Part shown: positions 11,895-19,550 of the stretch, piece by piece
Layout: the number at the start of each line of letters is the position of its first letter
Numbering within the stretch: position 1 is the stretch's first letter
Source of the DNA: Methylopila capsulata
Lineage (GTDB): Bacteria > Pseudomonadota > Alphaproteobacteria > Rhizobiales > Methylopilaceae
Direction: 5' to 3'
Assembly: GCF_016907975.1 (NCBI RefSeq)
Contig: NZ_JAFBCY010000004.1
Coordinates: 248,001-312,000, forward strand
Length of the DNA stretch: 64,000 nucleotides
The notes under the pieces: model-generated
What the model saw: only the letters and a program-made list of their open reading frames with translations
Told to the model about the DNA's origin: nothing
Database searches by the model: none
Made by a program: the position numbers and the translations under genes

Positions 11895-12781
11895 GGCGCG
11901 GTCGTTTCCCGGACGGTCGGCGCCATGGCGCGGTCTTGAGGGCGGCGAGCCCCACGCCCGTGGCGTATGGGGCCTGGAGCGTCGTGGCTCGCAGGAGAAG
12001 GGGGCGGGTCATGGTCCACGAGGCGCGCGCCCTTGATCCAGAGCTTCAACGCCTCCCAGTGAATGCCGGCAAAAACCTTGAGGGTCATCAACGGCATGGC
12101 GCTGCAGAGACGCAGCAGCGCGCGGTCAGTGAGCGCCCGGCGCTCGCCGGCGAAGGTGGCGGCGAGGATCGGCCCTTCGGCGTCGCTCTCGAGGATGCGC
12201 AGCCGCACGCTGTCGGTCGGAGGGCGGATGCGGAAGGCGTAGCGCATCGCGGTCTCGAGGAAGGGCGAGACGTAGAACAGCTTGTCCCGCTCCTGCCGGA
12301 GTCCGGCTTCGGTGAGCTCGCCGTCCTTGACCGGGGCGACGTAGGCGTGGCGCTCGCCGAAGGTGTTGGTGACCTCGTAGACGACGGCGGTGAGGGCGCC
12401 TGCGTCGTCGTAGCGCCAATACACGCTCAAGGGATTGAACACGTAGCCGAGGATGCGGGGGTAGCAGAGCAGCAGCACGCGGCCGCCCTCCGGGTCCTGT
12501 CCGGCCCGCGCCAGCAGGCCGCGGACATGGGCCGACAGCGAGGAGCCGTCGGCCGGCCCGTGGTCGGACTCGTGGAAGCTCGCGAGATTGAACCGCCCGA
12601 CGGAGAACAGGCGCGCGGCGCGGCAAGCGACCTCAAGCCGGTCCAGATCGATCAACAAGGCGAACACCCGGTAAACAAACCGGTTAACAAACGGCTTCAG
12701 GCGCGCGTGCATCACCTCGCCCGGGTAGAGCGACGCGGCGGCCTCCGGCGGCCGGAAGGTGGGCGCCTCGTATCCCGTCAC
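11891..12781 (-). CDS. DUF1365 family protein (candidate furan fatty acid oxygen-inserting protein)
   Basis: The 296-residue protein starts at a GTG that overlaps the flavoprotein stop by 4 bp. Conserved DUF1365 blocks are visible: SLYPGEVMHARLKPFVNRFVY with its MHxR, then ILGYVFNPLSVYWRYD, YVSPF and MPLMTLKVFAGIHWEALKLW near the C-terminus. A basic, proline-rich tail of about 45 residues overlaps the next gene. In Rhodobacter and Rhodopseudomonas, DUF1365-type proteins travel with a flavin desaturase and a lipid methyltransferase. As I recall, this group supplies the UfaO step that puts O2-derived oxygen into a furan ring. That link here is inference from gene order. Confidence 0.88.
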   Translation of the reverse strand: MTGYEAPTFRPPEAAASLYPGEVMHARLKPFVNRFVYRVFALLIDLDRLEVACRAARLFSVGRFNLASFHESDHGPADGSSLSAHVRGLLARAGQDPEGGRVLLLCYPRILGYVFNPLSVYWRYDDAGALTAVVYEVTNTFGERHAYVAPVKDGELTEAGLRQERDKLFYVSPFLETAMRYAFRIRPPTDSVRLRILESDAEGPILAATFAGERRALTDRALLRLCSAMPLMTLKVFAGIHWEALKLWIKGARLVDHDPPPSPASHDAPGPIRHGRGARRPQDRAMAPTVRETTAP

Positions 12782-14085
12782 TCCGCGGCCTCGGCGAAGC
12801 TGGCTGCGCGCCACGGCGGCGCGGCTCCGAGAGCTTCCGCCACGGCGAGGCCTGATGACAAGCCGTCTTCGTGGAAGCCGTAGCCGGTCCACGCGCCGCA
12901 GAACCACGTCCGACGCTTGCCCTGGATCTCGGGCAACCGCCGCTGGGCGGCGAGCGCCTCGGCGTCGTACTGTGGATGGTCGTAGCGGAAGCGGGCGAAG
13001 GTCAGCGCCGGGTCGGGCTCGAACGGCGGGTTCAGCGTCACGAACAGCGGACGTTCGGGATCGATGCCCTGCAGCTCGTTCATCCAGTAGGTCACCGCGA
13101 CGTCGCGGGCGGCGACGGCGGGATCGGTCCGGCTGCCGAGGTAGTTCCAGGCCGACCACACCGCCTTGCGCCGCGGCATCAGGCGCGCATCCCTGTGCAG
13201 CCACACGTCGTTGGGGCGATACCGGATCGCGCCGAGCACCGCGCGCTCGGCGTCGCTGGCGTCGGTCAACAGCCTGAGCGACTCGTCGGTGTGCGACCCC
13301 AGGACCACCTGGTCGAACCGCTCGGCCCGGTCGGCGGCGTCCGTCACGGTGACGCCGAGGTCGTCGCGGGCGATCGACGCCACGGGCGCGCCGAGGCGCA
13401 GCCGATCGCGAAAGGGCGCGTTGAGCTTCTCGACGTAGGACCGGCTGCCGCCTTCGACCGTCCGCCAGATCGGACGCTCGTAGTTGATCAGCCGGTGGTT
13501 GGCGAAGAAGGCGACGAAGCTCTCCGCGGGGAAGTCCAACACGTGCGCCGCGGGCGTCGACCAGATCGCGGCCGCCATGGGGGCGAGGTAGTCCTCGCGG
13601 AAACGGCGGGCGAAGCGGCGCTTGTCCAGCCAGTCGCCGAGGCTGAGGCCGACCAGCGCGCCGGCCGCCTTGTCGGCGACGCAGAGCCTGTTGAACCGCA
13701 CCACCTCGCGCAGCATCCAGAGATAGGACGGCGCGACCAGGTTCCGGCGCTGGGCGAACAGTGCGCTCAGCGTCTTGCCCGACCACTCGAAGGCGCCCCG
13801 GTCCAGCGACAGCCCGAAGCTCATCTCGGTCGCCTTGGTGGCGACGCCGAGATGGTCGAACAAGGCGGTGAGGTTGGGGTAGTTCAGGCCGTTGTAGACG
13901 ATGAACCCGGTGTCGACGGCGATCCGCACGCCGTCGTAGTCCACGTCCACCGTGTGGCTGTGCCCGCCCGGACGCGGCTCGCGCTCGTAGACGGTGACGT
14001 CATGGTGGGGGTGGAGCGCGAAGGCGGCGCCGGCGCCGGAGATGCCGGCGCCGACGACGGCGATGCGCAGGCGGGACGTCGTCAT
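12778..14085 (-). CDS. FAD-dependent amine-oxidase-like protein (UfaD-type fatty acid desaturase candidate)
   Basis: A flavoprotein of 435 residues. It begins with the dinucleotide motif VVGAGISGAGAA and continues VYEREPRPGGHSHTVD, the NAD(P)/FAD-binding, amine-oxidase-like family. DTGFIVYNGLNYPNL is typical of the branch found beside DUF1365 and Cfa-like genes. The C-terminal FAD segment is TWFCGAWTGYGFHEDGLSSG. The ATG at 14085 overlaps the photolyase stop (ATGA). In the Rhodobacter singlet-oxygen regulon a homologue (UfaD, by my recollection) desaturates 11-methyl-octadecenoyl chains. An amine substrate is unlikely here. Family is clear, reaction is inferred from context. Confidence 0.92.
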   Translation of the reverse strand: MTTSRLRIAVVGAGISGAGAAFALHPHHDVTVYEREPRPGGHSHTVDVDYDGVRIAVDTGFIVYNGLNYPNLTALFDHLGVATKATEMSFGLSLDRGAFEWSGKTLSALFAQRRNLVAPSYLWMLREVVRFNRLCVADKAAGALVGLSLGDWLDKRRFARRFREDYLAPMAAAIWSTPAAHVLDFPAESFVAFFANHRLINYERPIWRTVEGGSRSYVEKLNAPFRDRLRLGAPVASIARDDLGVTVTDAADRAERFDQVVLGSHTDESLRLLTDASDAERAVLGAIRYRPNDVWLHRDARLMPRRKAVWSAWNYLGSRTDPAVAARDVAVTYWMNELQGIDPERPLFVTLNPPFEPDPALTFARFRYDHPQYDAEALAAQRRLPEIQGKRRTWFCGAWTGYGFHEDGLSSGLAVAEALGAAPPWRAASFAEAAE

Positions 14086-15548
14086 CGGTCTTTGATCCGG
14101 CCGAAGGCTTTCAGCGCGGCGTCGCGGGCGGCGTGATGGTCGACGATGCGCCGTGGGTAGGTCTCGCCCAGGGTCACTCCGGCGCGCTCGAGAACCTCGC
14201 GCGGGGCGTCCCACGGCTCGTGGATGTGCTTCGCGGGGACGTCCTTCAACTCGGGAACGAAGGCGCGCACGTAGTCTCCCTGCGGGTCGAACTTTTTCCC
14301 CTGAAGCGAGGGGTTGAACACCCTGAAGTACGGCGCGGCGTCGGCGCCGGATCCCGCCACCCACTGCCAACTCGCGGAATTGTTCGCCGGGTCGGCGTCG
14401 ACCAGCGTGTCCCAGAACCAGTCCTCGCCCTCGCGCCAGTCGATCATCAGGTCCTTGATCAGGAACGAGGCGCAGATCATCCGCACCCGGTTGTGCATCC
14501 AGCCCGTCGTCCAGAGCTGCCGCATACCGGCGTCGACGATCGGAAAACCTGTGAGGCCCTTTCGCCAGGCCTTCCGATGCGCAGAGTCCGGGGTTTTCCA
14601 GGGGAAGGCGTCGAACCGCGCGTTAAAGTTCTTGGTGGCGAGGTCTGGGTTGCCGTGGAGCAGGTGATACGAGAACTCCCGCCACCCGAGCTCCGAGCGA
14701 AACTTCTCGACGTCCGTCGCCGTCGCGTCGCCCTCGGCTTTCGCCCGCTCGACCGCGTGCCACAGCTGATAGGGGCTCACCTCGCCGAACCGCAGGTGCG
14801 GCGACATCCGCGACACGTGCGGCTGGTCCGGCCGGTCGCGGCCATCCGCGTAGCCGCGCAGGCCGTGGTCGATGAAATCCGTCAGCGCCGCGCGCGCGCC
14901 GGTCTCCCCCGGCGTCCAGGCCTCCCGCAGCCCGCCGGCCCAGTCGGGCGTCGTCGGCTCCAGGTCGAGGTCGTCGACCGTCAGGCCCTTCAGCGCCGGC
15001 GCCGCGGCGATCTTGCCCTTGCGTGGCCTTGGCAGCGGCGGGCGCGGTTCGCCCCGCGCCATGCAGGCGCGCCAGAACGGCGAGTAGACCTTGAGGGGCT
15101 CGCCGGCCTTGGACGTGACCTCCCAGGGCTCGAACATCAGGCGCGCGTTGAAGCTCTCGACCTCGCGGCCGTCCTTGCGAAGGCGTTCCTTGAGCGCCGC
15201 GTCGATCTGGTTCTCCGACGCGACGTAGCGCCGGTTCCACAGCACCATGTCGGCCCCGGTCTCCTCGACGGCGGCGGGCACGACCTCGGCCGTCTTGCCC
15301 CGTCGGATCACGAAGGGAAAGCCGATCGCCGCGCAGTCCCTCGCAAGCGCGCGCAGCGATTGCGCCAGCCACCAGCGCGAGGCGCCGCCGAGCGGCCGAG
15401 GTCCGTGCGTGGCGTCGTCGAAGACATAGAGGCCGAGCGCCGGCTTGCCCGAGTCCAGGGCGGCGTGGAGCGCGGGATTGTCGGCGAGGCGCAAATCCTC
15501 GCGGAACCACACGAGCGCGCAGGACGAGGGCTTTCCGGAGGAGGGCAT
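14082..15548 (-). CDS. phrB: Deoxyribodipyrimidine photolyase
   Basis: A light-driven flavoenzyme that splits cyclobutane pyrimidine dimers. The 488-residue protein has the N-terminal antenna domain (ALVWFREDLRLADNPAL) and the C-terminal FAD domain with ELGWREFSYHLL, GFPIVDAGMRQLWTTGWMHN, DADPANNSASWQWVAGSG, RVFNPSLQGKKFDPQGDYVR and FVPEL, all standard class I CPD photolyase blocks. It is the first gene of a five-gene minus-strand operon; each gene overlaps the next by 4 bp. Photolyase genes are known members of RpoE/ChrR regulons. A candidate promoter of that type lies 35 nt upstream. Confidence 0.96.
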   Translation of the reverse strand: MPSSGKPSSCALVWFREDLRLADNPALHAALDSGKPALGLYVFDDATHGPRPLGGASRWWLAQSLRALARDCAAIGFPFVIRRGKTAEVVPAAVEETGADMVLWNRRYVASENQIDAALKERLRKDGREVESFNARLMFEPWEVTSKAGEPLKVYSPFWRACMARGEPRPPLPRPRKGKIAAAPALKGLTVDDLDLEPTTPDWAGGLREAWTPGETGARAALTDFIDHGLRGYADGRDRPDQPHVSRMSPHLRFGEVSPYQLWHAVERAKAEGDATATDVEKFRSELGWREFSYHLLHGNPDLATKNFNARFDAFPWKTPDSAHRKAWRKGLTGFPIVDAGMRQLWTTGWMHNRVRMICASFLIKDLMIDWREGEDWFWDTLVDADPANNSASWQWVAGSGADAAPYFRVFNPSLQGKKFDPQGDYVRAFVPELKDVPAKHIHEPWDAPREVLERAGVTLGETYPRRIVDHHAARDAALKAFGRIKDR

Positions 15549-15582
15549 CGGACTCCGCGGGCGGGGGGAAGGGGAGCTTCCA

Positions 15583-15612
15583 AGCCTACGGCTGGGGCCG
15601 GGCGACGGATCA
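15583..15612 (-). promoter_or_regulatory. Candidate ECF promoter of the phrB operon
   Basis: Read on the minus strand: TGATCC (15612-15607), 18 nt, TAGGCT (15588-15583), which places the -10 about 35 nt before the phrB ATG. It matches the layout TAATCC-N18-TAACCA found before the ChrR-like gene and resembles the RpoE/ChrR promoter as I recall it. The -35 sits in the loop of a perfect dyad GGCGAC-ggatca-GTCGCC (15601-15618), which may be a protein-binding site or a chance palindrome. Confidence 0.45.
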
Positions 15613-15703
15613 GTCGCCGGCAGGCCCGCCGCTGGTCCCGCCAGGGCGGTTCCGCTAGGTCTGGCCGCACGTCCCGAAGCGCCGCGAACCTGGAGGCGAC
15701 GAG

Positions 15704-16483
15704 ATGCGCTGTTTCCCGCCGGAGCGGATCGTCTGCCTGACCGAGGAGACGGTGGAGACGCTCTACCTGCTTGGGGAGGACAGGCGGATCGTCGGGGTCT
15801 CCGGCTACGCCGTCCGCCCTCCGCAGGTGCGGCGTGAGAAACCGCGCGTCTCGGCTTTCACCTCCGCCGACATCCCGAAGATCCTCGCCCTCGCGCCCGA
15901 CCTCGTGTTCGCATTCTCCGACCTGCAGGCGGAGATCGTGGCGGAGCTCCTGCGGGCTGGCGTCGCCGTCCACGGCTTCAACCATCGGGACGTCGCGGGC
16001 GTCCTCGCCATGATCCGCTGCGTCGGCGCGCTCGTCGGAGCCGCCGACAGGGCCGAGCGGCTTGCGGAGGGCTACGCCGCGGACCTCGCGGCGCGGCGGG
16101 CCGCCGTCGGGGGCCGAGCGCGGCCAAAAGTCTATTTCGAGGAGTGGGACGAGCCGATGATCAGCGGCATCGGCTGGGTGTCCGAGCTGGTGGAGGTCGC
16201 CGGCGGCGACGACGTGTTCGCGGCCCTCGCGCGCAACGCCGCGGCGAAGGACCGGATCGTCTCGTCCGAGGCGGTGATCGCCGCCGCCCCGGACGTGATC
16301 CTCGCCTCGTGGTGCGGGAAGAAGGTCTCACCCGCGAAGATCCGCGCGCGTCCCGGCTGGGACGCGATCCCCGCGGTGCGCGACGGCCGCATCGTCGAGA
16401 TCAAGTCGCCGCTGATCCTCCAGCCGGGTCCCGCGGCGCTCACGGACGGCCTCGCGGCCATCGCCGCGGCGCTCGCGGGGTAA
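15704..16483 (+). CDS. BtuF-like cobalamin/metal-chelate binding protein without signal peptide
   Basis: A 259-residue protein of the helical-backbone metal receptor (TroA/BtuF) superfamily. It shows RIVCLTEETVETLYLLGEDRRIVGVSGY at the N-terminus (the paired TE/E pattern of cobalamin-binding proteins), a mid block LALAPDLVFAF, then PKVYFEEWDEPMISG and GWVSELVEVAGG. The start at 15704 follows GGAGG at 7 nt. No signal peptide or lipobox precedes the domain, and no permease or ATPase is adjacent. It therefore either works in the cytosol or is served by a transporter elsewhere. It is divergent from phrB and shares its control region. Confidence 0.82.
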   Translation: MRCFPPERIVCLTEETVETLYLLGEDRRIVGVSGYAVRPPQVRREKPRVSAFTSADIPKILALAPDLVFAFSDLQAEIVAELLRAGVAVHGFNHRDVAGVLAMIRCVGALVGAADRAERLAEGYAADLAARRAAVGGRARPKVYFEEWDEPMISGIGWVSELVEVAGGDDVFAALARNAAAKDRIVSSEAVIAAAPDVILASWCGKKVSPAKIRARPGWDAIPAVRDGRIVEIKSPLILQPGPAALTDGLAAIAAALAG

Positions 16484-16493
16484 GGCGCCGCGC

Positions 16494-17111
16494 TCATGGG
16501 CGGCGTTCCGCCGAGGCCGTAACGGCTGCGTCCTCCTCCACCGCCGTCGCCTCGACGACGTAGCGCAGCGGTCCCGAGGTGCGCGCGCCGAAGGGCCAGC
16601 AGGTCGCCAGCGCCAGCCCGCGGCCGGCGGCGTGCGGGTCGATCCCGGATCGGTCCCACAGCGCGACGCGGGCGCCCGTCATCCGGAACCGCGCCGTCCG
16701 GCCGTCGCGCCGCGTCACCTCGATCAGGTCGCCGACCACGAGGTCGGCCAGGAACGCGAAATGGGTGTCGCGGTGGGCGGCGTAGACGGCGACGCCGTCG
16801 TCGCCGGCCTCGGGCGTGCCGGGCGCCCAGCCCGGACCGAACGCCAGCGCCTCGCCGCTCACGCCCGACAGCGCCACGGCGCTGCGGCCGAGCCGTGGGA
16901 CGGAGATGCGCGCCACCGGCCAGGTGTCCGCCCAGCTCCAGGCCTTTTCGGGCCGGCCTTCGCTCAGCGTGCGGGCGAAGGCGCGGTCGAGCAGGACCTG
17001 CGCCAGCGCCGCCTTCGCGGGGATCCACAGCCCCTGCGCCGCGAGCGTCAGGCCTGCGAGCGTCAGGACGGCGACGAGCGCCGTCCTGAGCGAGAGCCGC
17101 CGCCGGGTCAC
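16494..17111 (-). CDS. Class GN sortase (proteobacterial)
   Basis: A membrane-anchored transpeptidase of 205 residues with an N-terminal signal-anchor (residues about 9-28). The catalytic set is visible: H113 in AAHRDTHF, C171 in LATCWPFG, and R183 in PLRYVV. The GTG at 17111 overlaps the stop of the upstream VIT/VWA gene (GTGA). Pairing of a small sortase with a single VIT-VWA substrate is the known Gram-negative arrangement (class GN sortase with the so-called marine proteobacterial sortase target protein). It presumably acts in the periplasm on that one substrate; where the product is attached in a Gram-negative envelope is unresolved. Confidence 0.92.
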   Translation of the reverse strand: MTRRRLSLRTALVAVLTLAGLTLAAQGLWIPAKAALAQVLLDRAFARTLSEGRPEKAWSWADTWPVARISVPRLGRSAVALSGVSGEALAFGPGWAPGTPEAGDDGVAVYAAHRDTHFAFLADLVVGDLIEVTRRDGRTARFRMTGARVALWDRSGIDPHAAGRGLALATCWPFGARTSGPLRYVVEATAVEEDAAVTASAERRP

Positions 17112-19372
17112 GCGCGCCGCTCCCGCCGGCGGGCGACGGCGACCAGGAGGGCGGCGCCGAGCAGCCCGAGGCCCGCGAGCAGACGCAACTCCGCGTCGGT
17201 CGCCGTCTGCGGCAGGGAGACCTCCCGCGCGGCGGCGACGGCGACGGGGTCGCCGAGATCGGCGCGGCGCAGGGGGGCGGCCGGCGCGCGCGACCCGAAC
17301 ACCTTCTCGAAGTCCCAGCCGGCCGGCAGGTTGAGCGGAACGTCGGCGCGGTCGAGCGGCGCGTCGGCGGAGCGGCGCGGGGTGGCGTCCACGGCCACAA
17401 GGCTCGTGAGACGGGTGACGAGATGGTGCTCGAGCGCCAGCCGCAGGATGGCGGCGTCGGCCTGGTCCGGCGTCAGCGTGGCCGTCGTACGGGCGATCTC
17501 GGCGTCGTCGATCTTGCGCCGCGCCCAGAGCTTGGAGACGCCGGCGCCCGGCGTCGCGTCCGCGAGGTTCAGCGTCTCGCGCCACGGCTGGTCGCCGATC
17601 GTCCCGCGGATCTCCACCGCGCCCTCGGCGCGCGGCAGGCGCAGGGCCACCACCAGCGGTTCACCGCGGTAGAGGTCCGGGACGATCGCCGGCGTCATGT
17701 CGGCCGCGCCGCCGGGGATCGCGAGCGAGAGGTTGGTGACGGCCGGGCTCTCGAGCTTGCCGAACAGGGCGCGCATGTTCTCCTCGACCTGCGCGGCCGA
17801 GCCGATGTGGGTGAAGGTCCCGCGGCCGAGTTCTGCGGCGCGGCTCATCAGGTGGCTGTTGGGGGCCGAGCCGATGCCGACCATGAACAGGCGGCTGCGG
17901 CCGCGGCCGGCGGCGATGGCGTCGAACATGCGCTGTTCGTCGGCCACGGCGCCGTCGGTCAGGAACACGATCTGGCGCAGGAAGCGCTCGTCGGCGGGGC
18001 GGGGATCGTTGAGCGCAGCCTTCAGCGCCGGCAGCATCTCCGTGCCGCCCTGCGCCTGCAGCGCCTCCACGAAGCGGAGCGCCCGCGCCACGTTGGCCTC
18101 GGTCGCGGGCAGCGCGTCGGCGAACAGCGTGTCCATGGTGTCGTCGAAGCGGATCACGTTGAACCGGTCGGCCGGCTTCAGCCGACGGAGGGCGAAGGCG
18201 AGGCTGGCCTTGGCCTGCGCCATCGACGGGCCGCCCATGGAGCCGGAGTTGTCGATGACGAACACCGCCTCGCGCGGCGTATCGACCGGCGCCGCCTTCG
18301 CCGCAGGGGGCGTGACGTAGGCCAGCAGGTAGTCGGCGTCGCCGACGCGCTCGCGGAACAGGCCGACGGAGGGCGCCGCGGCTGGCGTCGCCGTCCAGCT
18401 CAGCTCGAAGTCGCGGTCGGCGGCGACGGGGCCGTCCAGCGTCACCACGCGCTGGTCGGGGGCGGGGGCCTCGGTGCGGACGGCGTGGTGCGCGCTTTCG
18501 ATGGTCGCCACGGGAAAGCCCGCCTGAAGCCGCACCGTGATCGTCACCGGGTTCGTCGGCGCGGACGTCGCCGGGTCGAGCACGGGCGGCGTGACGCGGT
18601 CGCGGTCCGGAACGGGATCGCCGCCGCGCGGCGCGTCGGACGGGGCGGCGTCGGAGACGGTCTCGACCCGCGCCGCCGCCGCCGGAACGTAGCGCGGCGC
18701 GACGACCAGCGGGATGCGCAGCGAGGACACGTCGCCGTCGCGGCGCACCGGCGCCTGGTACTCGATCTGCACCACCACGGTCTCGCCCGGCCCGATGTTC
18801 GCGACGGAGTTGGTGAACATGTTCGGCCGCTCCTGCTCGGTCAGCGCCGCGGCCTGGCCCGCGCGCCTGGCCTGCTCGTAGGCGGCCTTGGCCGCGGCGC
18901 GCTCCTTGATCTCCGCCACGACCACGCGGCCGCCGACGACCATCCGCATGGCGTCCACCGCGCCGTTCTCCGGCAGCGGGAAGACATAGACGCCCTCGAT
19001 CCAGCCCGAGCCGGGGTTGACGAAGGCTTGCGTCACCCGCGTGCGCTGGGTCGGGCCGCTGACCGTCACGTCGTAGTCCGCGCGCACCGCGGGGGCTTCG
19101 ACATAGGCGCCCGGCGTCGCACCCTTCAGCAGCAACGCGCCGGCCCGCGCCGTCATGGGCGAGACGGCCGCGCTCTCCGCGGCGCGGCCGCCGGCGGCCA
19201 TGGCGAGCAGGCCGCCGAAGCTCGAGGCCAGCACCACGAACAGCGTCGCCAGCGCGATCAGGAACCGCCGGACGGACCCGCGGCCCTGGTCGAGCCGCAG
19301 CGGCGGGGTCCGGTCCGCGACGGGCCGGCGAGCGGCGCCAAACGCGGTGGTGGGAAAGCAGGGCAGGGACAT
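17108..19372 (-). CDS. VIT and VWA domain sortase target protein
   Basis: The 754-residue surface protein begins with a basic leader and a membrane segment (FLIALATLFVVLASSFGG, near residues 38-55). A VIT domain follows (VYVFPLPENGAVDAMRM region), then a VWA domain whose MIDAS reads VFVIDNSGSMGG. The C-terminus is a sorting signal: LPQTA (residues 720-724), a hydrophobic helix and the basic tail ARRRERRA. The fifth motif residue is alanine instead of the glycine of LPXTG. The ATG at 19372 has GGAG 8 nt upstream. It is co-transcribed with the sortase by a 4-bp overlap. Intact MIDAS suggests metal-dependent ligand binding. Confidence 0.93.
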   Translation of the reverse strand: MSLPCFPTTAFGAARRPVADRTPPLRLDQGRGSVRRFLIALATLFVVLASSFGGLLAMAAGGRAAESAAVSPMTARAGALLLKGATPGAYVEAPAVRADYDVTVSGPTQRTRVTQAFVNPGSGWIEGVYVFPLPENGAVDAMRMVVGGRVVVAEIKERAAAKAAYEQARRAGQAAALTEQERPNMFTNSVANIGPGETVVVQIEYQAPVRRDGDVSSLRIPLVVAPRYVPAAAARVETVSDAAPSDAPRGGDPVPDRDRVTPPVLDPATSAPTNPVTITVRLQAGFPVATIESAHHAVRTEAPAPDQRVVTLDGPVAADRDFELSWTATPAAAPSVGLFRERVGDADYLLAYVTPPAAKAAPVDTPREAVFVIDNSGSMGGPSMAQAKASLAFALRRLKPADRFNVIRFDDTMDTLFADALPATEANVARALRFVEALQAQGGTEMLPALKAALNDPRPADERFLRQIVFLTDGAVADEQRMFDAIAAGRGRSRLFMVGIGSAPNSHLMSRAAELGRGTFTHIGSAAQVEENMRALFGKLESPAVTNLSLAIPGGAADMTPAIVPDLYRGEPLVVALRLPRAEGAVEIRGTIGDQPWRETLNLADATPGAGVSKLWARRKIDDAEIARTTATLTPDQADAAILRLALEHHLVTRLTSLVAVDATPRRSADAPLDRADVPLNLPAGWDFEKVFGSRAPAAPLRRADLGDPVAVAAAREVSLPQTATDAELRLLAGLGLLGAALLVAVARRRERRA

Positions 19373-19520
19373 CGCAGGCGCTCCGCATGAGAGGATCGCG
19401 GCCCGATCGGCCGCCCGTCCGTCGTCGCCCGGAGGACCTGCGCCGCGCGAGCGTGATGATCGGCAAGCTTCCGGCGCGCTCCGCCTTGTCCGGCGGACGG
19501 CGGCGCGGCACTGTCGCGGC

Positions 19521-19550
19521 GTGTGCGGTTTTGTGCGGAACGGTGCGGAT
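19521..19550. promoter_or_regulatory. Three 10-bp-phased TGCGG repeats upstream of the HTH gene
   Basis: TGCGG occurs at 19524-19528, 19534-19538 and 19544-19548, exactly 10 bp apart, within GTGTGCGGTT, TTGTGCGGAA and CGGTGCGGAT. The block ends at the ATG of an HTH regulator that diverges from the sortase operon. One-turn phasing puts the repeats on one DNA face, as in an operator for a cooperatively bound regulator. It could instead lie within the 5' coding or leader sequence if the true start is upstream. Confidence 0.4.

Noticed and set aside
19521-19550. CRISPR-like repeat array
   Set aside because: The repeated unit is only 5-6 bp with 4-5 bp between copies and three copies in total. 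No cas genes are present in the window. An operator is the better reading.
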